From NCBI GenBank assembly GCA_017308235.1, contig JAFKFL010000013.1:124001-188000 (forward strand): DNA of 64,000 nucleotides. Direction: 5' to 3'. The position numbers and the translations under genes were made by a program. Shown here piece by piece: positions 1-9,100 of the stretch. The notes beneath the pieces are model-generated. The model had not been told where the DNA came from. It was given only the letters and a program-made list of their open reading frames with translations, and made no database searches. Source of the stretch: Alphaproteobacteria bacterium. GTDB taxonomy: Bacteria > Pseudomonadota > Alphaproteobacteria > Reyranellales > Reyranellaceae. The stretch's first letter is position 1, and each line of letters opens with the position of its first letter.

Positions 1-240
1 CGAGGCCAGCATGCCGTTGATCGCATTCTCGATCAGGGACTTCTCGTCGACCGGCTCGACATAGTCTCGGCGGATGCGGTCGAGCACGTCGCCGAACAGG
101 TTGAGCTGCTGATAGAGCTCACTCTTGTCGGCGCCTGGCCCCTTGGCGTCAGGCTTGTCCTGCGCCGAGACGGGCACGATGGCTGGCACGGCAAGAAACG
201 CCAGGGTCGTGGCGATGGAGGCGAAACGCAAACGGGTCAT
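1..240 (-). CDS. ctpA: Carboxy-terminal processing peptidase (S41 family), N-terminal part only
   Basis: The gene runs off the left edge, so only the first 80 codons are present. The start at 240 gives a typical Sec signal peptide (MTRLRFASIATTLAFLAVPA, cleavage near VSA-Q), then a short linker and the segment ELYQQLNLFGDVLDRIRRDY followed by VEPVDEKSLIENAINGMLAS. This is the conserved N-terminal helix pair ahead of the PDZ domain in alphaproteobacterial CtpA proteins, which are periplasmic serine proteases that trim or degrade cell-envelope proteins. It lies downstream of gpmI in the same direction, 130 bp away. In many relatives an M23 peptidase gene lies between the two; none is present here. 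The catalytic Ser-Lys part lies outside the window, so activity cannot be judged. Confidence 0.85.
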   Translation of the reverse strand, partial: MTRLRFASIATTLAFLAVPAIVPVSAQDKPDAKGPGADKSELYQQLNLFGDVLDRIRRDYVEPVDEKSLIENAINGMLAS

Positions 241-370
241 TGGATGGCCTTTGCAAAACGATGCCTACCGGTGGCCGGTCGGGCAAAAAGGATCTTTCGG
301 CGGTGCACGGTAAGATACCCGGGCGTCTTTGGCGGGATCAAGGCGAGGCGCGGCCGGGCAGGCTTCACTT

Positions 371-1966
371 TCACGCCAAGGCTGCGACGGCTTGATGCGG
401 GGCGGCGAGAACGGCCGGCCGGGATGCTTCCGAAAGCAGCGACTGGCCGGTCATTTCGCTCGGCTGGGGCACGCCCATCAGGGCCAGCATGGTGGGTGCG
501 ACATCGGCCAGCTTGCCGTCGGCCAGCGAGTGGACCCTGGCCGGTGCATTGAAGAGCAGGGCGGGCACGCGATTAAGCGTATGCTGGGTGTGTTTCTGGC
601 CCGTCGTCTCGTCGAACATCTGCTCGGCATTGCCATGGTCGGCCGTCACCAGCAGCACGCCGCCGGCCTTTTTGACCGCCCCCATAAGACGGCCCAGGCA
701 GGTATCAACGGCCTCGATCGCCTTGATGGCGGCGGCCAGCTCGCCGGTATGGCCGACCATGTCGGAATTGGCGTAGTTCACCACGACGAGGTCGAACTTG
801 CCCGAGCCGATCGCCCCGACGAGCTTGTCGGTGACCTCGGGCGCGCTCATTTCTGGCTTGAGGTCGTAGGTCTGCACCTTGGGTGAGGGCACGAGGATGC
901 GTTCCTCGCCTTCGAACTGCCGCTCCTCGCCGCCGTTGAAGAAGAACGTCACGTGCGCGTACTTCTCGGTCTCGGCAATGCGCAGCTGTTTCAGGCCGGC
1001 GCGTGACACCGTTTCACCCAGGCCCATCTTGATGATCACCGGAGGAAACAGCGTTTTCAGGAATTCATTCAGCGCCGCAGAATATTCCACCATGCCGACG
1101 GCGTCGGCGAACCGGACCGTGCGGCCGCGCTTGAAGCCGTCGAACATCGGGTCGAGCAGCGCCGTCAGGATCTCGCGCGCACGATCGGAGCGGTAGTTGA
1201 ACATCAGGAGGGCATCGCCATCCGTCATGCCCTTGTAACCGTCGATTACCGTCGGCTCGACGAACTCATCGCTCTTGTCGTTGGCATAGGCCTTGTCGAC
1301 AGCTTCGTCGGGTGTCTTCGTCGTCGCCTTGCCCTTGGCTTCGACCAGGGCGTCGTAGGCGGCGTTGACGCGTTCCCAGCGCTTGTCGCGATCCATGGCA
1401 TAGAAGCGGCCGGTCACGGTGGCGAAGCGGATGGGCAGGCCCTGTTTCAGTCCCGCCTTGATGTCCTTGAGGCAATCATGCGCGCTGCGCGGCGGCATGT
1501 CGCGGCCATCGAGGAAAGCGTGGATCCAGACCGGAACACCGGCGCCGGCGATCAGGTTGGCAAGCGCAATCAGGTGATCCTGGTGCGAGTGCACACCGCC
1601 TGGCGAGGCGAGCCCCATCAGATGGCAGGCACCTTTCGTCTTTTTGAGCGTGGTGACCAGATCGGCCAGGATCTTGTTCTTGGCCAGCGAGCCGTTCTCG
1701 ATCGCCTTGTCGATACGCGGCTGGTCGGGCACGGCCACTCGGCCGGCGCCGAGATTCATGTGGCCGACTTCGGAATTGCCCATCTGGCCCTTGGGCAGGC
1801 CGACGAACGTCTCCGAGGCGTCGATCAGACCCTGCGGGCAGGTGGCGATCAGACGATCGTAATTCGGCGTCCTCGCATCTAGGATCGCATTGTCGCGCGG
1901 ATCGGTGCGGAAGCCCCAGCCGTCCAGGATGCAGAGGACGGCGGGACGCGGACGGGCGTCGGACAT
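371..1966 (-). CDS. gpmI: 2,3-bisphosphoglycerate-independent phosphoglycerate mutase
   Basis: Interconverts 3- and 2-phosphoglycerate in glycolysis and gluconeogenesis, using manganese and a phosphoserine intermediate in the cytoplasm. The 531-residue product has the usual length. The N-terminal metal site ILDGWGFR (Asp15) and the nucleophile motif QMGNSEVGHMN (Ser65) are intact, and the C-terminal phosphatase motifs VTADHGNAEQM and KHTQHTLNRVP are present. I place the start at the ATG at 1966, which overlaps the upstream stop codon as TGATG; a TTG one codon earlier would add a single residue. The overlap suggests translational coupling with the small secreted protein gene upstream. This is the cofactor-independent family, not the GpmA type. 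Confidence 0.97.
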   Translation of the reverse strand: MSDARPRPAVLCILDGWGFRTDPRDNAILDARTPNYDRLIATCPQGLIDASETFVGLPKGQMGNSEVGHMNLGAGRVAVPDQPRIDKAIENGSLAKNKILADLVTTLKKTKGACHLMGLASPGGVHSHQDHLIALANLIAGAGVPVWIHAFLDGRDMPPRSAHDCLKDIKAGLKQGLPIRFATVTGRFYAMDRDKRWERVNAAYDALVEAKGKATTKTPDEAVDKAYANDKSDEFVEPTVIDGYKGMTDGDALLMFNYRSDRAREILTALLDPMFDGFKRGRTVRFADAVGMVEYSAALNEFLKTLFPPVIIKMGLGETVSRAGLKQLRIAETEKYAHVTFFFNGGEERQFEGEERILVPSPKVQTYDLKPEMSAPEVTDKLVGAIGSGKFDLVVVNYANSDMVGHTGELAAAIKAIEAVDTCLGRLMGAVKKAGGVLLVTADHGNAEQMFDETTGQKHTQHTLNRVPALLFNAPARVHSLADGKLADVAPTMLALMGVPQPSEMTGQSLLSEASRPAVLAAPHQAVAALA

Positions 1967-2556
1967 CAAGAGGCTTTCGGCAGGCTGAAGGGCCGCGCGC
2001 GCTCGACAGCGTTGAACTTGTTCGGGCAGTGCAGGTCGCGCGGGTCGATGTTGGGATTCTGGTCCGGAATTTCGATGGCGCAGAACACGAACTCGCCGCG
2101 CGGCTCGCCGTCGATGGTGATGTCGTAGGTATAGGTGCCCGGCGGATCACCGGGGATGATGCACCAGGAGCGCTGCAGGACGCCGTCCTGCACGACCTCG
2201 CGCATGCGCGTCGTGGCCTTGGTCTTGTCGGCGTTCACTTCGGTCTCGGGACCGGCGATCACGTCCTTGGCTGGTTGCGACGTGGTCAGCACCTCGGTCA
2301 GCGACACGGTGCGGGTCGGGCCGCCGAGATACATGCGCCAGCCGAAGCAAGCGCGGTTGAAGAGCAGCGGAATGGCGTTGGTCTCGTAGTTGCGCTGCTT
2401 GCCGTCCTCGCCGGTGATCGACACGTAGGGAATGCTGCGCACCGGCTTGACTGCCGGGGTGTCGGCGGCCGGCGTCTGGGCAACCGATGCCGTCGAAAGA
2501 GCCGCCGCAGTGAGCGCTGCAAGGGCGATGGCAGACCGGGAGAGAAGGGGATGCAT
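1966..2556 (-). CDS. Predicted secreted protein of unknown function
   Basis: A 196-residue protein between rlmH and gpmI. The open frame could begin at 2610, but the ATG at 2556 is preferred because it begins a clean signal peptide (MHPLLSRSAIALAALTAAAL, predicted cleavage near SVA-Q). The mature part has four cysteines, in FNRACFGW, RSWCII, FVFCAIE and LHCPN, which could form two disulfides, and a region rich in beta-strand-like residues (GTYTYDITIDGEPRGEFVF). I recognise no named domain. Its stop overlaps the gpmI start by one base. The conserved neighbourhood and coupling argue for a real gene; an envelope role is likely only because of the signal peptide. Confidence 0.75.
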   Translation of the reverse strand: MHPLLSRSAIALAALTAAALSTASVAQTPAADTPAVKPVRSIPYVSITGEDGKQRNYETNAIPLLFNRACFGWRMYLGGPTRTVSLTEVLTTSQPAKDVIAGPETEVNADKTKATTRMREVVQDGVLQRSWCIIPGDPPGTYTYDITIDGEPRGEFVFCAIEIPDQNPNIDPRDLHCPNKFNAVERARPFSLPKAS

Positions 2557-2613
2557 GGGGCCAATGTAGCCCGGGTTTTTCGTCAGAACAGAGGCAAAAT
2601 CGACACTCATCCC

Positions 2614-3072
2614 TTACGCCCGGTGATAGGGGTGGCCGACCAGGAGCTGCTGGCTGCGGTAGATCTGCTCGGCCAGCATTGCCCGGGCCAGTTGATGCGG
2701 CCAAGTCATGGGGCCGAAAGACAAAACCAATGCCGCCTTTTTAAGCAGGGGCTCTGCATGTCCGTCGGCGCCGCCGATCAAGAAGGCGATATCTGACACC
2801 GAATCGTCACGCCAACGGCCGAGCTGTCGGGCGAAGGTCTCGCTGTCCATCGCCTTGCCCTGCCGGTCCAGCGCCACCAGGACGGCGCCCGCCGGGACAG
2901 CGCCCAGCAGCAGGTCTCCCTCGCGGCGCATCAGTTCGGCGGCGGGGAGTTTGCGCCTTTCCTCGAGCTCGCGCAGGGCGAGCGGCCAGCGGATGCGGCC
3001 TGCGTAGTGGTCGTAGAGATCGCGCTCCGGGCCGCGGCCGGATCGGCCGATGGCGGCGATCGTGAGCTTCAC
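2614..3072 (-). CDS. rlmH: 23S rRNA (pseudouridine1915-N3)-methyltransferase RlmH
   Basis: SPOUT-class methyltransferase that methylates N3 of pseudouridine 1915 in helix 69 of 23S rRNA on assembled 70S ribosomes, using S-adenosylmethionine. The 152-residue length is normal. Diagnostic motifs are AFLIGGADGH (the AdoMet-binding knot region) and the C-terminal stretch MTWPHQLARAMLAEQIYRSQ followed by GHPYHRA, close to the family consensus. It follows the nadD/rsfS frame with an 18-bp gap and so probably belongs to the same transcription unit. Confidence 0.96.
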   Translation of the reverse strand: MKLTIAAIGRSGRGPERDLYDHYAGRIRWPLALRELEERRKLPAAELMRREGDLLLGAVPAGAVLVALDRQGKAMDSETFARQLGRWRDDSVSDIAFLIGGADGHAEPLLKKAALVLSFGPMTWPHQLARAMLAEQIYRSQQLLVGHPYHRA

Positions 3073-3090
3073 GGCAGCCCACTCACAAGA

Positions 3091-4167
3091 CTAGGGTGCC
3101 CGCTTGCGGCGCGCGGCCTTCACCACCTTGGGCTTGACGGCGGCGTCATTCTCGAGCGCCCACATCTTTTCCAGGGCATAGAAGGCGCGCGGCTCGGGCC
3201 GGAAGACATGGACCACGACGTCGCCGGCATCGACCAGCACCCAGTCGCCCCCCTGCTTGCCCTCGACCGGAATGTATCCCTGGCCCGCCTGCTTCAGCCG
3301 CTCAGCCAGGTGATCGGCAATGGCCACGACCTGCCGGTTCGATCGGCCCGACGCGATCACCATGTAATCGGCGAAGGCCGACTTGCCCTTGAGATCGATG
3401 ACGACGATGTCCTCGGCCTTGTCGTCTTCGAGGGAGCGACGCACCAGCGCGAGCTGGGCGTCCGCAGCGTTGCTTCGGTCGGGAAGCGTACGGATGGGGT
3501 CGGAGATGGTCTTTCCTTTCGCTCTGGTCCGTTTCGGCCGCTCGGCGCGGATCGCCGTCGCCGAATGGCTGTCGAGACGGCTCGGGATAAAGCACCAGGC
3601 GGGCGGCGCGCAATCCGCGAGCCGGCGTGCTTGGCCGGCGTCGAGGCGGTAACGCGCAAAGGCGCGCGGGGCTGCGGACTGCAACGCGGCGTAGCCCCAG
3701 CCTGGCCGGGCGAAGGCGGCGATGGCGATGGTACCGAACAGGTCGCGCCAGCCTTCCCAGTGCACGAGCTGGGGCAGGATGTCGGCGCCCATCAGCCATA
3801 CGAACCGCGCCCGGGGGTAGAGCCGTCGCAAGGCATGTACGGTGTCCAGCGTATAGCGTGTCCCGAGCAGCAGTTCCGGCGCCTCGACCCGGATCCGCGG
3901 ATGGTTCGCCAGTTGCTTGGCACGTGCCAGGCGGCTCGCCAGCGGCTCCATGCCGTCGCCGCTCTTCAGCGGATTTTGCGGTGAAACCAGCCACCAGACC
4001 TCGTCGAGACCGAGCCGCTTCAGGGCCTCGAGGCTGACGTGGCGATGGCCCTCGTGGGCGGGATTGAACGATCCGCCCAGCAGCCCGATGCGCCGCCGCG
4101 TATCGCGCGGCACGCCGGGCATGGGATGGCGCGCCTCGATCAAGCCGGCGACCTCACGGACGTGCAC
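3091..4167 (-). CDS. nadD-rsfS: NadD-RsfS fused frame: nicotinate-nucleotide adenylyltransferase plus ribosomal silencing factor
   Basis: One uninterrupted 358-codon frame holds two proteins that are usually separate. Residues about 25-210 are NadD, which makes nicotinic acid adenine dinucleotide: nucleotide-binding GLLGGSFNPAHEGHRHVS, then FVWLMGADILPQ, and the family's closing motif HSATAIRAE. Residues about 230-345 are RsfS/RsfA, which binds ribosomal protein L14 and blocks subunit joining in starvation: LEDDKAEDIVVIDLKGKS, FADYMVIASGRSNRQV and WVLVDAGDVVVHVF. The linker is basic (KRTRAKGK). No stop codon separates them. At the junction a purine-rich AAAGGAAAG (3511-3520) precedes an in-frame ATC at 3505-3507, which might allow separate synthesis of RsfS, but no ATG, GTG or TTG is suitably placed. 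The NadD start could be 4167 or the ATG 15 codons later. A lost nadD stop by sequencing error is the main alternative. Confidence 0.9.
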   Translation of the reverse strand: MHVREVAGLIEARHPMPGVPRDTRRRIGLLGGSFNPAHEGHRHVSLEALKRLGLDEVWWLVSPQNPLKSGDGMEPLASRLARAKQLANHPRIRVEAPELLLGTRYTLDTVHALRRLYPRARFVWLMGADILPQLVHWEGWRDLFGTIAIAAFARPGWGYAALQSAAPRAFARYRLDAGQARRLADCAPPAWCFIPSRLDSHSATAIRAERPKRTRAKGKTISDPIRTLPDRSNAADAQLALVRRSLEDDKAEDIVVIDLKGKSAFADYMVIASGRSNRQVVAIADHLAERLKQAGQGYIPVEGKQGGDWVLVDAGDVVVHVFRPEPRAFYALEKMWALENDAAVKPKVVKAARRKRAP

Positions 4168-4181
4168 TCATGGACGCCCAC

Positions 4182-5462
4182 TCATGGACGGAGCGTGCCC
4201 TTGCCGCGCACGACGTTCTTGTAGGTCGTGAGCTCGACCAGGCCGACCGGGCCGCGGGCATGCATGCGGTTGGTCGAGATACCGATCTCCGCACCCAGTC
4301 CGAATTCGCCGCCGTCGGCGAACTGCGTGCTGGCGTTGTGCATCACGATGGCGCTGTCGACTTCCTTCAGGAACCGGTCGGCGGTGGCCTGGTTGTCGGT
4401 CACGATCGCCTCGGTGTGCTGGCTGCCGTAGGTCGCGATGTGGTGGATCGCGCCCTCGACGCCGTCGACCGTGGCAACGGAGATGATGGGCTCGAGGTAT
4501 TCGGTGCGCCAGTCCTTCTCGGTTGCGGCCAGCGCGCCTGTATCGCGCTTGCGGACCTCGGCATCGCCGCGCACCTCGCAGCCGAGCTCATGCAGCTTCG
4601 CGAGCACGGGCTTCAGATGCGTATCGAGGGCGGCGCGATCGATCAGCAGCGTCTCGGCCGCACCGCATACGCTTACGCGCCGCATCTTGGCGTTGGCGAC
4701 CAGGTCGCGCGCCATATCTGTGTTGGCATCGCGGTCGACATAGACATGGCAAATGCCATCGTAGTGGCGCAGCACCGGCACGCGGCTTTCCTGTGTCACG
4801 CGATCGATCAGCGAGCGGCCGCCGCGTGGCACGATCAGATCGAGCCAGTCCATCGCCTTCAGAAGCTCGCCGACCGCGGCGCGGTCGGTCGTCGGCACGA
4901 GCTGCACGCAGTCCTCCGGCAGGCCGGCGGTCTTCAACGCACGGCGCAAGAGCTCGACGATGCAACGCGAGGAATAAAAGCTGTCGGAGCCGCCGCGCAG
5001 CACGACCACATTGCCTGACTTGATGCAGAGCGCGCCCGCATCGGCGGTGACGTTGGGGCGCGCCTCGTAGATCACGCCGATGATGCCGATCGGCACGCGC
5101 ACGCGGCTGATCTCGAGACCGTTCGGCCGCTGCCAGCGTTCGATCTCGGTCCCGACCGGATCGGCTAGGGCCACGATATCGTCGAGGCCCTTGGCCATGC
5201 TTTCGATGCGCGCGCCGTTCAGCAGCAGGCGATCCTGCAGGGCGCTGCTCATGCCGGCGATCTTCGCGGCCTCGATGTCACGCGCGTTTGCATCAAGGAT
5301 CGCGGCTTTCTCGGCGCGGATCAGTCGCGCGCCTTCGATCAGCGCCCGGTTCTTGGCCTCGGTCGTGGCATTGCGCAGCGCGACCGCCGCCGCTTTGGCG
5401 CGTTGGCCGAGCGCCGCGACGATCGCGACCGCATCTTCGGCAGGCTTGGTCTGAACGTTCAT
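4182..5462 (-). CDS. proA: Gamma-glutamyl phosphate reductase
   Basis: Second step of proline synthesis: NADPH-dependent reduction of gamma-glutamyl phosphate to glutamate-5-semialdehyde. The ATG at 5462 gives 426 residues, the normal size. Family motifs visible are RVPIGIIGVIYEARPNVTAD, CIKSGNVVVLRGGSDS, DLIVPRGG, the catalytic-cysteine motif MRRVSVCGAAETLLID, and the C-terminal GLGAEIGISTNRMHARGPVG. It lies 17 bp downstream of proB and 14 bp upstream of the nadD frame. The open frame continues upstream of 5462 without a stop, but that extension is out-of-frame proB sequence. Confidence 0.97.
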   Translation of the reverse strand: MNVQTKPAEDAVAIVAALGQRAKAAAVALRNATTEAKNRALIEGARLIRAEKAAILDANARDIEAAKIAGMSSALQDRLLLNGARIESMAKGLDDIVALADPVGTEIERWQRPNGLEISRVRVPIGIIGVIYEARPNVTADAGALCIKSGNVVVLRGGSDSFYSSRCIVELLRRALKTAGLPEDCVQLVPTTDRAAVGELLKAMDWLDLIVPRGGRSLIDRVTQESRVPVLRHYDGICHVYVDRDANTDMARDLVANAKMRRVSVCGAAETLLIDRAALDTHLKPVLAKLHELGCEVRGDAEVRKRDTGALAATEKDWRTEYLEPIISVATVDGVEGAIHHIATYGSQHTEAIVTDNQATADRFLKEVDSAIVMHNASTQFADGGEFGLGAEIGISTNRMHARGPVGLVELTTYKNVVRGKGTLRP

Positions 5463-5479
5463 GACTATCCCAGTATAGC

Positions 5480-6595
5480 TCATTCGACCACGAGGTCGTC
5501 GCGATGGACCATCTCGTCCCGGCCGCGGAAACCCAGCAATCGTTCGATTTCGGCGCTCTTTCGACCGGCGATGCGGCGGGCATCCTCGGCGGCATAGGCG
5601 ACCAGGCCGCGTGCCAGCAGCCGGCCCGCGCGGTCCTTCACATCGACCACGTCGCCACGCCTGAACTCGCCATCGATGCCCGTGACGCCGGCCGGCAGCA
5701 GGCTCTTGCCCTTGGACAGGGCGCGCACGGCACCGTCGTCGACGACCAGGGCGCCGGCCGATTTGAGCGATCCCTTGATCCATTTCTTGCGCGCCGAGAG
5801 CGGCGAGCCTTCCGGCAGGAACCAGCTACACCGCGCCTTGCCGTCGATCGCGGCGCCCAGCGCGCCCACCGGTCGGCCGTCGGCGATCGCCATGCGGCAG
5901 CCGGCGGCCATGGCGATGCGGCCGGCGATCAGCTTGGTCACCATGCCACCGTTGGAGAGTTCCGATGCGGCGGCTCCAGCCATCGCCTCGATCTCCGGCG
6001 TGATCTCGCGGATTTCGGGAATGTGCTTCGCGCTCGTGTCGTTGCGTGGATCACCGGTGTAGAGGCCGTCAATATCGGACAGCAGCACCAGCGTGTCGGC
6101 CGAGATCATCTCGGCCACGCGCGCGCCCAGCCGGTCGTTGTCGCCGAAGCGGATCTCGTCGGTGGCGACCGTGTCGTTCTCGTTGATCACCGGCACGGCG
6201 CCGAGGCCGAGCAGGGTGGCCATGGTCTGGCGCGCATTGAGATAACGCCGCCGTGCCTCCGAATCGTCGAGCGTCAGCAGCACCTGCGCCACCGTGATGC
6301 CATGCCGCGCCAGCGCCGCCTGGTAGGCATGCGCAAGCTGGATCTGGCCGGTCGCGGCGGCGGCTTGGCTTTCCTCCAGCTTCAGCGCGCCCGCAGTGAG
6401 CTTGAGATGGGTGCGGCCGAGCCGGATCGCACCGGACGAAACCAGCACGACCTCGCAGCCTTTCTTGTGCAGGCGCGCCACATCGTCGGTGAGCGCTTCC
6501 AGCCAGTCGTGGCGGATCTGGCCTTTGGCTTCGTCGACCAGGATCGAGGAGCCGATCTTCACGACCAGCCGCTTGGAGCTGGTCAGCGAGGTCAT
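5480..6595 (-). CDS. proB: Glutamate 5-kinase with PUA domain
   Basis: First and committed step of proline synthesis: phosphorylation of glutamate by ATP. The product has 371 residues from the ATG at 6595. The amino-acid-kinase domain shows [46 protein letters not shown] and [14 protein letters not shown]. The last 80 residues or so, with [20 protein letters not shown] and RGDVVDV, form a PUA domain as in the long ProB class. The start overlaps the obgE stop by four bases (ATGA), so the two are probably translationally coupled. The kinase is normally feedback-inhibited by proline. Confidence 0.97.
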   Translation of the reverse strand: MTSLTSSKRLVVKIGSSILVDEAKGQIRHDWLEALTDDVARLHKKGCEVVLVSSGAIRLGRTHLKLTAGALKLEESQAAAATGQIQLAHAYQAALARHGITVAQVLLTLDDSEARRRYLNARQTMATLLGLGAVPVINENDTVATDEIRFGDNDRLGARVAEMISADTLVLLSDIDGLYTGDPRNDTSAKHIPEIREITPEIEAMAGAAASELSNGGMVTKLIAGRIAMAAGCRMAIADGRPVGALGAAIDGKARCSWFLPEGSPLSARKKWIKGSLKSAGALVVDDGAVRALSKGKSLLPAGVTGIDGEFRRGDVVDVKDRAGRLLARGLVAYAAEDARRIAGRKSAEIERLLGFRGRDEMVHRDDLVVE

Positions 6596-7599
6596 GCCGC
6601 TTCCTTTTGCTGCTGCTTGTCGACCAGCTTCATTAGCTCGTGCAGCAGAGATTGCACGCCCTTGCCCGAGACACCGGAGATCACGTGCACCGTCTTGCGG
6701 CTCGCCTTGGCGAGCGCCGCGCGCTTGGCCTCGATGTCTTCGTCCGTCATGGCGTCGGTCTTGTTGAGTGCTACGATCTCCTTCTTGCGCGCGAGCGTGC
6801 CGCCGTAAGCCTTGAGCTCGGCGCGCACCGTGCGATAGGCGCCCGCGACATCGTCCTGCGTGCCATCGACGAGGTGCAGCAACGCCCGGCAGCGCTCGAC
6901 ATGGCCCAGGAAGCGCGTGCCGAGGCCTGCGCCTTCGTGGGCGCCCTCGATCAGGCCGGGAATGTCGGCCATCACGAACTCGCGGCTGCCGACCTTCACG
7001 ACGCCGAGGCCCGGATGCAGGGTGGTGAAGGGATAGTCGGCGATCTTGGGCCGCGCGTTCGAGGTGGCCGAAAGGAAGGTCGACTTGCCGGCATTGGGCA
7101 GGCCGACCAGGCCGATATCGGCGATCAGCTTCAGGCGCAGCCAGATCCAGCGCTCCTCGCCGGGCCAGCCCTTGTCGGCGCGACGCGGCGCGCGATTGGT
7201 CGAGCTCTTGTAGTGCAGGTTGCCGTAGCCGCCGTCGCCGCCCTTGGCGAGCACGACGCGCTGGCCCACTTCGGTGAGGTCGACGAGCAGCGTCTCGTTG
7301 TCCTCGTTGAAGATCTGCGTGCCTTGGGGCAGGCGCAGGACCACGTCCTTGCCCTTGCCACCGGTGCGCTGGCTGCCCATGCCGTGATGGCCGGTCTCGG
7401 CCTTGAAGTGCTGGGCATAGCGGTAGTCGATCAGCGTGTTGAGGCCATCGACGCATTCGGCGATCACGTCGCCGCCGCGTCCGCCGTCGCCGCCATCCGG
7501 TCCGCCGAACTCAATGAACTTCTCGCGGCGAAAGCCCATGCAGCCCGCGCCACCGTTGCCGGAACGGATGTAGATCTTGGCTTGGTCGAGGAATTTCAT
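6592..7599 (-). CDS. obgE: Obg-family GTPase (CgtA)
   Basis: Essential large GTPase that acts in 50S subunit assembly and stress responses. From the ATG at 7599 it has 335 residues: the glycine-rich Obg fold ([33 protein letters not shown]) at residues 1-158 or so, then the GTPase domain with G1 GLPNAGKST, the [10 protein letters not shown] switch I region, G3 DIPGLIEGA and G4 NKTD. The start chosen is the family's MKFLDQ start; the frame stays open 63 bases upstream, but those residues are unlike Obg. It begins just after a terminator that closes rplU-rpmA, so part of its expression may come from read-through or from a promoter in the short gap. Confidence 0.97.
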   Translation of the reverse strand: MKFLDQAKIYIRSGNGGAGCMGFRREKFIEFGGPDGGDGGRGGDVIAECVDGLNTLIDYRYAQHFKAETGHHGMGSQRTGGKGKDVVLRLPQGTQIFNEDNETLLVDLTEVGQRVVLAKGGDGGYGNLHYKSSTNRAPRRADKGWPGEERWIWLRLKLIADIGLVGLPNAGKSTFLSATSNARPKIADYPFTTLHPGLGVVKVGSREFVMADIPGLIEGAHEGAGLGTRFLGHVERCRALLHLVDGTQDDVAGAYRTVRAELKAYGGTLARKKEIVALNKTDAMTDEDIEAKRAALAKASRKTVHVISGVSGKGVQSLLHELMKLVDKQQQKEAA

Positions 7600-7620
7600 G
7601 GCGGCGGCGGGAGGTTTCCG

Positions 7621-7657
7621 GAAAAGAAAAGGGGGAACGGCCGAGCCGCTCCCCCTT
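7621..7657 (-). terminator. Rho-independent terminator between rpmA and obgE
   Basis: Read on the minus strand this is a GC-rich hairpin: an 8-bp outer stem formed by 7629-7636 with 7650-7657, and a 3-bp inner stem formed by 7638-7640 with 7646-7648. It is followed by TTTTCTTTTC. It sits right after rpmA and before obgE, so it separates ribosomal-protein transcription from the downstream genes or attenuates it. Confidence 0.75.
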
Positions 7658-7683
7658 GGCATATCCTTTTGGTGCGGGGACGG

Positions 7684-7959
7684 CTATTCGGCGGCCACCT
7701 TGGTCGGCGCCGGATGCACGTTCACCTCGACCTTGCCGCCCGAGCGGGTTCGGAAGGCGACGACGCCGTCGGCAGTGGCGAACAGGGTGTGGTCGCGGCC
7801 GACGCCAACGTTCTCGCCGGCGTCCATCTTGGTGCCGCGCTGGCGGACCAGGATGTTGCCCGACAGAACCTTCTGGCCGCCGAAGCGCTTCACGCCGAGG
7901 CGCTTGCCGTCGGAATCGCGGCCGTTGCGCGAGGAGCCGCCTGCTTTCTTGTGTGCCAT
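7684..7959 (-). CDS. rpmA: 50S ribosomal protein L27
   Basis: 91-residue ribosomal protein near the peptidyl-transferase centre. The start [20 protein letters not shown] and the motifs [10 protein letters not shown] and [14 protein letters not shown] are near-identical to the bacterial consensus. No cleavable N-terminal extension of the Firmicutes type is present. It is preceded by rplU with a 26-bp gap, and a terminator follows on the same strand. Confidence 0.98.
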   Translation of the reverse strand: MAHKKAGGSSRNGRDSDGKRLGVKRFGGQKVLSGNILVRQRGTKMDAGENVGVGRDHTLFATADGVVAFRTRSGGKVEVNVHPAPTKVAAE

Positions 7960-7985
7960 CGTACTACTCCGGTCGCTCTGTCAGC

Positions 7986-8285
7986 TCAGGCGACGATCTG
8001 TTCGATCTTGACCACCGTCAGGTCCTGACGATGACCGTTCTTGCGCCGCGAATTCTGGCGGCGGCGCTTCTTGAAGACGATCAGGTGCGGCCCGCGTGCC
8101 TGCTTCACGATCGAGCCCACGACCTTGGCGCCGGCGACGGTCGGCGAGCCGACCTTCTCGCCCACCATCAGGACGTCGGTGAACTCGACCTTGGCGCCGG
8201 CTTCGCCTGCGATCCGCTCCACGGTGAGCGTATCGTCGGCGGCGACCGTGTATTGCTTTCCACCCGTGCGGATTACGGCGATCAT
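7986..8285 (-). CDS. rplU: 50S ribosomal protein L21
   Basis: 99-residue 23S rRNA-binding protein. MIAVIRTGGKQYTVAADDTL, KVEFTDVLMVG and the basic end FKKRRRQNSRRKNGHRQDLT are typical. It is the first gene of the rplU-rpmA unit; its promoter should lie in the roughly 230 bp between 8286 and the tRNA gene, where I could not pick out a clear box. The frame would stay open upstream of 8285 but has no better start. Confidence 0.97.
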   Translation of the reverse strand: MIAVIRTGGKQYTVAADDTLTVERIAGEAGAKVEFTDVLMVGEKVGSPTVAGAKVVGSIVKQARGPHLIVFKKRRRQNSRRKNGHRQDLTVVKIEQIVA

Positions 8286-8520
8286 GGAACACCTGACTGG
8301 GCCTGCCGCCCCGGACGAAACCCACCAAACCTAGGGATTGGGGGGGCATCGAGCCCAAGATACCGGCAAACGCGAAAGAGCGCGGCGGGCCGAACGACCC
8401 GCCGAAGAGGCGCGGAATATACGCAAGGCAGACCCCAAGTCAACGTCGGAAAGCCTTTATTTTCCAACGTCCAGCAGCCGTGTTGCCGGCCCGGATGGCG
8501 CCGCCTATAAGCGGCCCGCG

Positions 8521-8611
<91 letters not shown>

Positions 8612-8699
8612 CAAGCACGCGAAAAGTGATATTTGCTGAGGGCATTGCGCGACCTTCGAATTGCGGCCCACGCACCTGCCCACACGGCAACTTTGGCCC

Positions 8700-8940
8700 A
8701 CCCCAGCCGTAAGCGCGTTTGGAGATAGCGCGCTCGAGCTTCATCCGGCGGGCGTGCCTACGAAAGCGCAGGCCGTCGCCGACGACATGGTCGCTGAAGA
8801 TCACGCCAGGCGGCCGCTCCTTGAATAGCGATAGCAGGAGAGCCTTGCGCTCTAGCAACGGAAGGGCCGCGCCGAAGCGCCGTCCAGGTAAAATAGATCG
8901 AAGGCGATGGAGACCAACTCGTGAGTCCGTCTCTGGTCGG
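8700..8940 (-). pseudogene. Decayed fragment of a LigD-type ATP-dependent DNA ligase
   Basis: Translating the minus strand gives two adjoining pieces in different frames that line up with the ligase domain of LigD-like DNA ligases. The first (about 8935-8870) reads ELVSIAFDLFYLDGASARP. The second (about 8865-8711) reads LPLLERKALLLSLFKERPPG then VIFSDHVVGDG and MKLERAISKRA. Known ligases have the pattern AFDLLYLDG...LxERKxLL...FSxHxxGDG...LEGIVSKRA. There is a frameshift at the joint, no usable start, and the similarity stops after KRA. This is a relic of a non-homologous end-joining ligase, just 3' of tRNA-Ser. Confidence 0.6.
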
Positions 8941-9100
8941 CAAGCCGGGCGAATTGTGGCTTGGTCCAGATCCGGGATGATTCTTCGGATAAGACTTCTA
9001 GGTCGGCATCCGATTATTTCCGCATTGGCACGGCAAGGTGAAACCGTTGCGGCGCCGCATTCGCCATGCGCACAATTTGCATGGGGAATGGGGGATCGCC

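Noticed and set aside
5480..7456. A 658-codon frame as one ProB-containing fusion protein
   Set aside because: The front part is out-of-frame obgE sequence; proB starts at 6595 by overlap with the obgE stop.
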